This document shows positions 1-6,818 of a DNA stretch of 13,255 bases, in pieces; position 1 is the first letter of the stretch; each line of letters starts with the position of its first letter. The notes under the pieces are model-generated. The model saw nothing but the letters and a program-made list of their open reading frames with translations, had not been told where the DNA came from and searched no databases. The stretch comes from Pseudomonadota bacterium (GTDB lineage: Bacteria > Pseudomonadota > Alphaproteobacteria > UBA8366 > GCA-2717185): assembly GCA_027619655.1 (NCBI GenBank), contig JAQCHR010000039.1, positions 1-13,255 of the forward strand, given 5' to 3'. A program made the position numbers and the translations under genes.

Positions 1-48
1 AATCATCAAAGGGAATCCTAAAAAGGACTCTTATGTTAGGCGGAAACC

Positions 49-990
49 ACTAGTTTCATTGCCGCTTTCATTTTCAGCGTGGTCGCACTGATCGCGGTGT
101 AGTCGGGTTTATACGGTCGCGTGGGAAATTTTACCCTCTTCGGCATGACCCTTGTCATGTTCGCCTGGGTGGTTGCCGTATTCGTGCGCTGGGTGGACAG
201 TATCGCGCGGCTTGGCCGTATGGAAACGACCATTGTCAAGCTCGAGGATGTCAGCCGGGACGCGCTGGAAAAGCGTCGCCGGGCGCCCTATCTGGGGGGA
301 TTGCCGGCAGGTGACGGGCCTGAAAGCGGCGAAGCGGTTTACGGGCAGGATATCGGATATATTCAGCATATCAACATGCGGGCGCTGCAGGAAGCTGCAG
401 AAGATATGGATTGCCGCATTACGCTGGTATCCCAGCCTGGCACCTTTGCTGCGCCGGGTCGGCAGCTTGCCTATATTCATGCGGCGGCAGGCGCCGAGGT
501 CGATGGCGCGCGGATTACTGAAGCCTTCCTGATCGACAACGACCGTACCTTTGACGAAGATCCCCGCTTCGGCATTATCGCCCTGTCGGAAATCGCCGCC
601 AGTACCCTCTCGCCGGGGGTAAACGATCCCGGGACGGCGATTTCGATCATTGGCAGCTTTGTCCGGTTGTTTGCGCATTGGGGCCGACCGCTCGAGGAAG
701 ATGAAATCGACGCGCCCGAATTCGCCCGCATCCACGTGCCAGAGCTGTCGTTAATGGAAATGTTTGACGATGCCTTTATCGCTATTGCTCGGGACGCGGC
801 GGGCATGGTTGAGGTCGGTGTGCGTCTGCAGAAGGCTTTCCTGTCGCTTGCGTCGATCGATAATCCGCAGTTGAAGGAAACGGCTTGCTTTCATGCCGGA
901 CAGGCCCTGGAACGCGCCGAAAGGGCGATGACCCATCCCGGCGACATTAAAAGAATTCGCGACCTTGAAGAACGGGTGCGCGGCGCCTGA
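49..990 (+). pseudogene. DUF2254 family membrane protein, 5'-truncated remnant
   Basis: The frame open from 121 (GTG) to the TGA at 988-990 encodes 289 residues matching the C-terminal part of DUF2254 predicted membrane proteins, which are usually over 400 residues. A last membrane helix lies at about residues 4-23. It is followed by RWVDSIARLGR and a soluble domain with YLGG, GYIQHI and SPGVNDPGTA stretches. The function of the family is unknown to me. Family-like sequence continues upstream in the same frame from about base 49 (TTSFIAAFIFSVVALIAV), but is broken by TAG at 100-102. Further in-frame stops lie at 19-21 (TAA) and 37-39 (TAG). The GTG at 121 sits inside the conserved region and has no Shine-Dalgarno sequence, so I do not believe it is the native start. 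Bases 1-60 are only about 37% GC by hand count, unlike the rest. Either the gene is truly decayed, or the left edge of the sequence is faulty. The domain call is firm; pseudogene status is likely. Confidence 0.7.
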
Positions 991-1062
991 CCGCGAAATA
1001 GCGGCGCGACAATTGCGAGTTGTGCCTTTGGGTCGGTATGCTCCCGGTTGTGCGAACTGGGG

Positions 1063-1068
1063 CGGGAG
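1063..1068 (+). promoter_or_regulatory. Ribosome binding site deciding the MmgE/PrpD start
   Basis: The sequence CGGGAG lies six bases before the ATG at 1075. It favours that ATG over the in-frame TTG at 1048 and the ATG at 1069, which is too close to the site. Confidence 0.6.
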
Positions 1069-1074
1069 ATGGGT

Positions 1075-2436
1075 ATGGCTGACAATGCGACCGAAGTTCT
1101 TGCCGGATTTGCGGCCGGGCTGACCTATGACGCCATTCCGGCGGATGTCCGGGACGCCGCCAAGCTGCTGGTTCTGGATGCGCTCGCCTGCGCTGTGGCG
1201 GGCAATCTGGGGGAGGAAACCGGCCAGATGCAGGCGATGGCCACGGCCCTTGGATCCTCGCAGGAGGCGAGCCTGATCGGCGGCGGGCGGTTGTCGCTGG
1301 CCGGGGCGACAGTCATGAACGGCTACCTGATGACGGCCGTCACCATGTGCGACGTGCACCGCCCGACCCTGACCCATATCACGCCGGAAGTCGTGCCGCC
1401 GGCGCTGGCCATCGGCGAGCGGGACGGCGTAAGCGGTCGCGACTTCCTGACCGCCATTACGGCGGGATGTGAGATAACGACGCGCATCGGCATCGGTCTC
1501 GACTTCCCCGCCTTCCGGGGCAAGGGGTGGCATGGGCCGGGCGTTATTGGCCCCTTTGGTTCGGCTGCGGCGGTCGGCAGCCTGCGCGGTTTCGATGAGG
1601 CAACGATGGCGCGGGCCTTCGGCCTTGCCGGCAGTCAGTCGGCGGGAACCTATGCCGCTTGGGGGACGCCGACCGTGAAGTTCCACCAGTGCCGCGGCGC
1701 GCTGTCCGGGCTGATGGCGGCGCTGCTGGCGGAAACGGGATTCGTCGCGACCAGTGAAATCCTCACCGCGCCCGATGGCGGCATATACAACAGCTACTCC
1801 AATGGCGGCCGTCCGGCGGATGCCGTTGCCGGTCTGGGCGAGCATTGGGAAATGCGGCAGATCGGGGTGCGCCTGTGGCCCTGCGCGACGTCCTTGCAGA
1901 ACGTCATGACGGCGTTGTCCGATCTGGTGGCGGCGAACAGTTTTGCGTTTGGGGATATCGCCAGGGCGACCATCGCGCTGGGCAAGACGCCCTTCGACAT
2001 GCATGGCGGCTTCGCAATCTATACGGCAAAATTCGAAGCGATGCTGTCGGCGCATTACGCGGCTGCCGCCTATCTGCGCGACCGGGAACTGACCCTGGCC
2101 CAGTTCGAGCCGCGATGCTACGACGATCCGGCGCTGCGCCGGTTCGCGGCGGAGAAAGTGGCGATCACCTGCGATAATGCGTTGGGGAACGGGCAGGCGG
2201 TCGCGACAGTGGAATTGACGGATGGACGGGTATTCACCGCGCGGTGCGAGGCACCGCTGGGCGCGCCGGAAAACCCAATGTCCTTTGCCCAGGTCCAGGA
2301 CAAGTTCCGGACCTATGCAAAGCCGCGGTATAGCGAAAGCCAGATCGAAAACGTGATCGGCGCCGTCGGGCAGATGGAGGAACTATCGACGGTCCAGCCG
2401 CTGATCAACCTGTTGCGCGATCCGGAAACGCCCTGA
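1075..2436 (+). CDS. MmgE/PrpD family protein
   Basis: This 453-residue protein has the length and layout of the MmgE/PrpD family: an all-helical N-terminal domain of about 265 residues and an alpha/beta C-terminal domain. Recognisable stretches are LLVLDALACAVAG near the N-terminus, GWHGPGVIGPFGSAAAVG in the middle, and VKFHQCRGALSGLMAALL after it. The family includes 2-methylcitrate dehydratase (PrpD), cis-aconitate decarboxylase and many dehydratases or isomerases acting on small carboxylic acids in the cytoplasm. No prpB or prpC-like gene is present here, so methylcitrate dehydratase is not supported and the substrate stays open. There is no signal peptide. The gene stands alone on the plus strand and converges on the sensor kinase, with three bases between the two stop codons and no clear terminator. 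The start at 1075 is chosen for its Shine-Dalgarno sequence. Confidence 0.88.
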   Translation: MADNATEVLAGFAAGLTYDAIPADVRDAAKLLVLDALACAVAGNLGEETGQMQAMATALGSSQEASLIGGGRLSLAGATVMNGYLMTAVTMCDVHRPTLTHITPEVVPPALAIGERDGVSGRDFLTAITAGCEITTRIGIGLDFPAFRGKGWHGPGVIGPFGSAAAVGSLRGFDEATMARAFGLAGSQSAGTYAAWGTPTVKFHQCRGALSGLMAALLAETGFVATSEILTAPDGGIYNSYSNGGRPADAVAGLGEHWEMRQIGVRLWPCATSLQNVMTALSDLVAANSFAFGDIARATIALGKTPFDMHGGFAIYTAKFEAMLSAHYAAAAYLRDRELTLAQFEPRCYDDPALRRFAAEKVAITCDNALGNGQAVATVELTDGRVFTARCEAPLGAPENPMSFAQVQDKFRTYAKPRYSESQIENVIGAVGQMEELSTVQPLINLLRDPETP

Positions 2437-2439
2437 ACT

Positions 2440-3870
2440 TCAGCCCGGGACGCCGAGCGGCAGACGGACCGTGACGCGCAACCCGCCGCCTGGCGGGTCC
2501 TCCAGCGCGATATCGCCGCCATGGGCGCGCACGATGGTTCGGGCAATCGCCAGCCCCAGCCCGATGCCGCCGGTTTCCTGATTGCGCGATTCCTCCAGCC
2601 GGACAAAGGGCTCGAAAACCCGCTCGCGCGCAGCTTCGGGAATGCCCGGACCGTCGTCTTCGATAGAAATAATCGCGTCGCTGTCCGATGCGGATATGGC
2701 GATGCGGGCGCGCTGTCCATAGGTTACCGCATTTTCGATCAGGTTCCGGACCACCCGTTTCAGGGCATCCGGGCGGCCCGTGATGTCGATTCGTGCGCCC
2801 GGTTCGCAGGCGATGTCCATGCCGGTATCGGCCAGGTCGGCGGCGACGCTGTCCACCAGCGCGGCAATATCGACAATGCGGCTGTGTTCAGACGTTCCAT
2901 CCTCACGAGCGAAGGCGAGTGTTGCTTCGGTCATGCGCTGCATTTCCGCCAGCGTGGCAATGATCTTCCCGCGCAGTTCCGCATCCTCGATAAACTCCGC
3001 CCGCAGCCGGATCGACGTGATCGGTGTGCGAAGGTCATGGGAAATAGCCGCCAGCAACTGCGTACGGTCGCGCACGAAACGCTGCAATCGTTCTTGCATC
3101 CGGTTGAAGGCCTCTGTCGTGCGGCGGATATCCAGCGGTCCGTTTTCCGGCAGTGGTTCGGTATCGGCTCCCCGGCCCAGATTTTCGGCGGCATCGGCCA
3201 GTTGCGCCAGCGGGCGGGTGACGCGACGGACGAGGACAATGACGATAAGGACCAGCACGACGGCTGTGCCGCCAACCATGCTGAGGGTCGGGATGGCCCA
3301 GGATGGCGGTGGCGGCGTCACCAAGGTCTCCACGTTCAGCCACCGTCCGTCCTGCATGCCGATAGACAGGGTCAGCCCGAATGCGGGCCGCAGCCGCCGC
3401 TTTCGCGAGTGTTCCCCGTGGTGATCATCGTCCCGCCGCTCATATCCTTCATTCTTCTGCTCCCAGCCAAACGGCATTTCCGGCACCCGGTCAGCAAGCC
3501 CGCCGGTCGTATCGACATCCATGCGGATTTCGACATTGTCGCGGCCCAGATAGCGCTGGAAGTTCCGCCGAAGCGCCCAGTCCCGGGGCTGGGCGCCATC
3601 CCCGCCAACGGCCGCGGTATCTGATACGGCAAAACTGATCCATTCGTCGCTCGATTCGTCGGCGATGCGGGACGAAAGCGCCGGCGGCGTATTCTCGAGC
3701 AGTCGGAAGACCGCAGCGCTGCGCTGCAGAACCTGGGTGCGCGCCGCGGCGCGCGTTGCCATGCGGCGTTCGTCGATGAAAATGGCGAAGGTTACCAACT
3801 GCGCAACGATCAGCGCCGCCAGGATGCCGGCAACAAGCTGCCCCGCCAGTGTGCGCGGCCACAGCCTCAT
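2440..3870 (-). CDS. Sensor histidine kinase (EnvZ/OmpR class) with Asp/His-rich periplasmic loop
   Basis: This 476-residue inner-membrane kinase autophosphorylates and passes phosphate to the regulator encoded just upstream. Helix 1 (about 10-31) and helix 2 (about 193-214) flank a periplasmic domain of about 160 residues. HAMP follows (about 215-268), then the H-box ISHDLRTP with the predicted phospho-acceptor His278. The ATPase domain has the N-box RNLIENAVTYG (376-386), G1 DDGPGI (405-410), FEPF (419-422) and G2 GIGLGLAIAR (435-444). All key motifs are present, so it should be active. The periplasmic loop carries DDDHHGEH (147-154) followed by a basic run (RKRRLR), which could bind metal or sense cation levels; that part is inference. 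Its ATG overlaps the TGA of the regulator gene (ATGA), the usual sign of translational coupling. The ligand is unknown. The divergent EF-hand gene is the obvious candidate target. Confidence 0.93.
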   Translation of the reverse strand: MRLWPRTLAGQLVAGILAALIVAQLVTFAIFIDERRMATRAAARTQVLQRSAAVFRLLENTPPALSSRIADESSDEWISFAVSDTAAVGGDGAQPRDWALRRNFQRYLGRDNVEIRMDVDTTGGLADRVPEMPFGWEQKNEGYERRDDDHHGEHSRKRRLRPAFGLTLSIGMQDGRWLNVETLVTPPPPSWAIPTLSMVGGTAVVLVLIVIVLVRRVTRPLAQLADAAENLGRGADTEPLPENGPLDIRRTTEAFNRMQERLQRFVRDRTQLLAAISHDLRTPITSIRLRAEFIEDAELRGKIIATLAEMQRMTEATLAFAREDGTSEHSRIVDIAALVDSVAADLADTGMDIACEPGARIDITGRPDALKRVVRNLIENAVTYGQRARIAISASDSDAIISIEDDGPGIPEAARERVFEPFVRLEESRNQETGGIGLGLAIARTIVRAHGGDIALEDPPGGGLRVTVRLPLGVPG

Positions 3871-4586
3871 AACCGTTCGACCTCGGCGGCGCCGGGATAG
3901 TCTCCGCCCCAGACAGTGGCGATCAGGGCCGGCGATTTGGGGTCCCGCTCTATTTTCTTGCGCAGCCGGCTGACCTGATTGTCGATGCTGCGGTCGAACA
4001 CGGCGGCTTCCCGCGCCCTTGTATGGTCCAGCAGTTGATCACGGGTCAGCACCATGTTGGGGTGGCGCAGAAACGCGTCCAGCAGATTGAATTCGCCGGT
4101 GCTGAGGGGGATCGCGGCGCCGGTTTCGTCGACCAGCTCGCGCCGTGCGGTATCCAGCGTCCAGCGGTCAAACCGGATATTGCCGGCCGATACCGTCTGC
4201 CGTTGCGGCGGCAGGCTGTGGACCCGGCGCAACACGGCCCGGATCCGTGACACCAGTTCGCGGGGGTTGAATGGCTTGGTCAGGTAATCGTCCGCGCCCA
4301 TTTCCAGCCCCACAATGCGGTCCGTTTCGTCCGCCATCGCGGTCAGCAGGATGACCGGAATGGCCGAGGATTCACGCAGGTGCCGGCACAGCGACAACCC
4401 GTCCTCACCCGGCATCATGATGTCGAGCACGACCAGATCGATAGCGCTTTTTTCCAGCACGCGGCGGGCGGCCGCCGCGCTGTCGGCTTCGCTTAACCGG
4501 TATCCGTGCTGGCCCAGATATTTCACCAGCGGCTCGCGGATGTCCCGGTGATCGTCGACGACCAGTATGTGCGGCGTTTCTTCCAT
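3867..4586 (-). CDS. Response regulator, OmpR/PhoB family
   Basis: This 239-residue regulator has an N-terminal receiver domain. The acidic pair is D11/D12 and the phospho-acceptor is Asp55 in VVLDIMMPGEDG. A Thr/Ser switch lies near LLTA (81-84), and the conserved lysine is Lys104 in YLTKPFNP. A C-terminal winged-helix DNA-binding domain covers about residues 135-235, with STGEFNLLDAFLRHP, LTRDQLLD and the recognition-helix region SIDNQVSRLRKKIE. The last wing reads TVWGGDYPGA where most relatives have GGGY followed by an aromatic residue, a small departure of unknown effect. It is the first gene of a two-gene minus-strand operon with the sensor kinase. The 200-base region to the divergent EF-hand gene contains repeats that could be its binding sites, so it may regulate both itself and that gene. 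The family assignment is secure; the regulon is inferred. Confidence 0.95.
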   Translation of the reverse strand: MEETPHILVVDDHRDIREPLVKYLGQHGYRLSEADSAAAARRVLEKSAIDLVVLDIMMPGEDGLSLCRHLRESSAIPVILLTAMADETDRIVGLEMGADDYLTKPFNPRELVSRIRAVLRRVHSLPPQRQTVSAGNIRFDRWTLDTARRELVDETGAAIPLSTGEFNLLDAFLRHPNMVLTRDQLLDHTRAREAAVFDRSIDNQVSRLRKKIERDPKSPALIATVWGGDYPGAAEVERL

Positions 4587-4624
4587 CGTGTCCTGCCTAC
4601 TCCACTGGCCCGCATAATGCCGTC

Positions 4625-4701
4625 ATCAAATTGCGAAACGACAAAAGAATTGTATCAAATTGTCGCAATCCCTGCTGCCGGGACGATTGGCGACAATTTT
4701 G
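4625..4701. promoter_or_regulatory. Repeat cluster in the regulator/EF-hand intergenic region, possible operator
   Basis: ATCAAATTG occurs twice as a direct repeat (4625-4633 and 4654-4662), 29 bases apart. The second copy extends to CAAATTGTCGC (4656-4666), which is matched by an inverted GCGACAATTTTG (4690-4701, one extra T). The location between a response regulator and its divergent neighbour suggests regulator binding. OmpR-type proteins bind direct repeats, but the spacing here is not the classical 10-11 bases. A short CCCGA/TCGGG inverted pair follows at 4708-4724. This is inference from position and repetition only. Confidence 0.4.
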
Positions 4702-4786
4702 CGGATTCCCGACATAGTTTCGGGATGGTTCGGATGTCATCTGCTTCCCGTGAGAGCAACCCGTTTCCCACTCGAAAGGAAGACAG

Positions 4787-5317
4787 ATGATACGCAACAA
4801 GAAGATCCTGATCGGTGCCAGTGTTATTGCCCTTGGCGCCCTGAGCGCGCTGGCCGTGGGCGCATCGGCGCATGACCGCAACAGCGGCGGCCACAGCAGC
4901 TATGGCAAGCATCATGGCGGCCCGGGCATGAAAGGCCGCATGCACGCGGAGCGCATGTTCGACCGGTTTGATCTGGACGATGACGGCAAGGTAACCGCGG
5001 CGGAAGTCGAGAAATCCCGCGCCGACAGCCTCGCCAGGTTCGACGCCAATGGTGATGGGGTGTTGCAGCTTGAAGAATATCAGGGGCTGTGGATGGAGCA
5101 TATGCGCTCCCGGATGGTTGATGGCTTCCAGCGACTGGATGAGGACGGTGATGGCAAGGTCACGAGCGATGAAATGCAGGCGCCGATGACTCGCATTTCC
5201 CGGTTCATGGACCGCGATGGGGATGGCGCCATCACCCGTGAAGAACTGCATCGCCGTCACAGTGGCGAAGGTCGTCACCATCGCGACGAAGAAAAAGACA
5301 AACGCGACAGTAACTGA
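4787..5317 (+). CDS. Exported EF-hand protein with four calcium-binding loops
   Basis: This 176-residue protein begins with a signal peptide (basic MIRNKK, hydrophobic core, likely cleavage after GASA at residue 28), so it should act in the periplasm or outside. It has four canonical 12-residue EF-hand loops: D62-E73 (DLDDDGKVTAAE), D86-E97 (DANGDGVLQLEE), D118-E129 (DEDGDGKVTSDE) and D142-E153 (DRDGDGAITREE). All have Asp or Asn at positions 1, 3 and 5, Gly at 6 and Glu at 12, so calcium binding is well supported. The region before the loops (29-53) is His/Gly rich, and the tail (156-176) is His-rich and highly charged, which could bind other metals. A good Shine-Dalgarno (AAAGGAAG, 4775-4782) supports the start. 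It is divergent from the kinase/regulator operon and ends in a strong terminator, so it is probably monocistronic. Its partner and role (calcium buffer, sensor or signal to the kinase) are unknown. Confidence 0.92.
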   Translation: MIRNKKILIGASVIALGALSALAVGASAHDRNSGGHSSYGKHHGGPGMKGRMHAERMFDRFDLDDDGKVTAAEVEKSRADSLARFDANGDGVLQLEEYQGLWMEHMRSRMVDGFQRLDEDGDGKVTSDEMQAPMTRISRFMDRDGDGAITREELHRRHSGEGRHHRDEEKDKRDSN

Positions 5318-5343
5318 ACTTTATTCGAACCACCCGGCCCGAC

Positions 5344-5379
5344 TGGCCCTTTCCGCGATGCGGGAAGGGCCACTTTTTT
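5344..5379 (+). terminator. Rho-independent terminator after the EF-hand gene
   Basis: An 11-bp stem pairs 5344-5354 (TGGCCCTTTCC) with 5362-5372 (GGGAAGGGCCA), with one G-T wobble and a seven-base loop. A run of six T follows at 5374-5379. It lies 26 bases after the stop codon. Confidence 0.9.
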
Positions 5380-5489
5380 GTTCCTAACTCTCTACGACGC
5401 TTGAAAGCGTTGACTTCGGGGATGCCAGCTTCGAGAACTATGGTTGAAGAAACGGGCGCCGCGGGGCGCAATACAGGAACGGGGCCGTC

Positions 5490-6113
5490 ATGAAACTTTA
5501 TTACACGCCAAATTCACCCTATGCCCGGATGTGCCGGATCGTTGCAGACCAGGCGGGCTTGACCGATGCCATCGAACTGGAATGGGTGACCCTGCGCAGC
5601 AAGGACAACCCGGTCATATCGCTGTCGCCGCTCGGCCGGGTGCCGGTGCTGGTCGATGGCGACCTGACCCTGGCCGAGGCGCGGCATATCTGCGCCTATC
5701 TGGACGAAAAGGGCGGCCGGACGCAGACGGTTGCGCGCTACGGCGACTGGCAGGCCGTTGCTGCGGAAACGGAGGCGCTGGCCTTTCTGGACGCCATCAC
5801 GGTCTGGTCGCGCGAAGTCCGGCGGGCAAAGGAGGACCAGTCCGATTTCCTGCTGGAGGTCGAGGAAGAACAGGCACGGCGAGAGCTGGCCCATCTGAAC
5901 GCGACCCTGACCGTGCCGGCCGGGGCCCCGCCGCTGACCTTCAGGACGATCTGCCTGTTTACGGCGCTGGGGATGATGCGGTTTTACAAGCTGGTCCCCG
6001 ACTGGCGCGAGACCTATCCGGCGGTTGCCGCCTGGTCGGCCGCCTATGACACCCTGCCGATTGTCGCGGCAACGGCGCCCAGCGCGGATGCCCTCAAACC
6101 CCTGACGCGCTGA
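5490..6113 (+). CDS. Glutathione S-transferase family protein
   Basis: This 207-residue cytoplasmic protein has a GST layout: a thioredoxin-like N-terminal domain (about 1-75) and a helical C-terminal domain. The N-terminus MKLYYTPNSPYARMCRI matches the family's first strand and active-site loop, with Ser9-Pro10 as the likely catalytic region. LGRVPVL carries the cis-proline at Pro52. The motif that normally reads Glu/Asp-Ser before the third helix, and holds the gamma-glutamyl end of glutathione, is AEARHICAYLDE here. Ser is therefore replaced by Ala64, and glutathione binding may be weak or altered. It heads a three-gene operon with a 19-base gap to the next gene. GSTs in such clusters often isomerise or dehalogenate aromatic-pathway intermediates, but no substrate can be named. 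The ATG at 5490 has an AGGAA about ten bases upstream. Confidence 0.88.
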   Translation: MKLYYTPNSPYARMCRIVADQAGLTDAIELEWVTLRSKDNPVISLSPLGRVPVLVDGDLTLAEARHICAYLDEKGGRTQTVARYGDWQAVAAETEALAFLDAITVWSREVRRAKEDQSDFLLEVEEEQARRELAHLNATLTVPAGAPPLTFRTICLFTALGMMRFYKLVPDWRETYPAVAAWSAAYDTLPIVAATAPSADALKPLTR

Positions 6114-6132
6114 TAGTTCGGGAAAGGACGCC

Positions 6133-6804
6133 ATGACGGTTGCAGGACAGGCGATATTGCTGGCGCTGCTCGATATTGATCCGGCGGTGGAAGGCGAATT
6201 CAATGAATGGTACAGCCGCGAACACATGCGGGACCGCGTTGTCGGTCTGCCGGGATTTCGTCGGGGGCGCTTCGAGTCCGTAGGGGGCAACCCGCGCTAT
6301 GCCGCCCTATACGAGGCGGAGCGCGCCGAAACCTTCACCAGCGAGGCGTATCTGTCGCTGATCCGCGATCCCGACGAGAACAGCCGGCGCTACCTGCCCA
6401 ATTTCATCGGCCCGACACGTTTCATGGGGCGGTTGCTGGCCAGCGCAGGGGAAGGCGAGGGCGGGACCGCCGGATTCTACCTGTTCGATGCCGGGGAAGG
6501 CCGCACGGATGCGTTGCGTCAATGGCTGGGGGAAAAGGTGCCCGGATTCGCCGCCGAACGGGGCGTAATCGCCGCGCATGCCTGGGAAGTCGCGGCGGAT
6601 CTGGTCGCGGCATCGAAGCGGGTGCATTTGCGGCAGACGCCGGATCTTGTACCCGGATTTGTCGTACTGGTGGAAGCCACGAATGCCGCCGGGATCACAG
6701 CTGTCGACCGGACTCTCATGGGACCGGGAGGCATTGCCGCCCATGGCGGAACGACACCGTCGATTGCCGGCAATTACCAGATGGTCTATCGAGTCGCGCC
6801 CTGA
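6133..6804 (+). CDS. Two-repeat ferredoxin-fold protein of the dimeric alpha/beta barrel type
   Basis: This 223-residue protein has no signal peptide. The N-terminal half (about 5-100) contains EFNEWYSREHMRDRVVGLPGFRRGRFE, a pattern typical of EthD/antibiotic-monooxygenase-like dimeric alpha/beta barrel proteins, where the Trp-Tyr-His stretch follows the first strand. The C-terminal half (about 113-222) appears to repeat the fold (GFYLFDAGEG..., GFVVLVEATN...), so one chain may form a complete barrel. Such proteins are often found beside catabolic genes, and their chemistry is usually unproven; I do not assign an enzymatic step. A strong Shine-Dalgarno (GGAAAGGA, 6121-6128) precedes the ATG. 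Gaps of 19 and 14 bases to its neighbours make it the middle gene of an operon. The fold assignment is a pattern judgement and less certain than the gene itself. Confidence 0.78.
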   Translation: MTVAGQAILLALLDIDPAVEGEFNEWYSREHMRDRVVGLPGFRRGRFESVGGNPRYAALYEAERAETFTSEAYLSLIRDPDENSRRYLPNFIGPTRFMGRLLASAGEGEGGTAGFYLFDAGEGRTDALRQWLGEKVPGFAAERGVIAAHAWEVAADLVAASKRVHLRQTPDLVPGFVVLVEATNAAGITAVDRTLMGPGGIAAHGGTTPSIAGNYQMVYRVAP

Positions 6805-6818
6805 AGGAGGAATTTTCC

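Noticed and set aside
1048..1074. An earlier TTG start for the MmgE/PrpD gene
   Set aside because: The nine extra residues are not family-like and cover the Shine-Dalgarno sequence of the better ATG at 1075.
751..2055. A 434-residue minus-strand open frame across the DUF2254 and MmgE/PrpD genes
   Set aside because: It spans two recognisable plus-strand genes and the gap between them, and has low-complexity basic composition and no family resemblance.
2521..3624. A 367-residue plus-strand open frame opposite the sensor kinase
   Set aside because: The minus-strand kinase has all its motifs. The plus-strand frame shows no domain and is a codon-bias shadow.
5410..5444. A sigma-70 promoter for the GST operon (TTGACT with TATGGT)
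   Set aside because: The spacing between the two boxes is 23 bases, too long for a normal promoter, and no better pair is visible.
5514..6290. A 258-residue minus-strand open frame over the GST gene and the start of the next gene
   Set aside because: It runs antisense to two genes with good ribosome sites and family matches, and has no recognisable features of its own.
6207..6818. An N-terminal extension of the decarboxylase-like gene back to 6207
   Set aside because: The extension runs out of frame through the preceding gene. The ATG at 6819 with AAGGAGGA upstream is the evident start.
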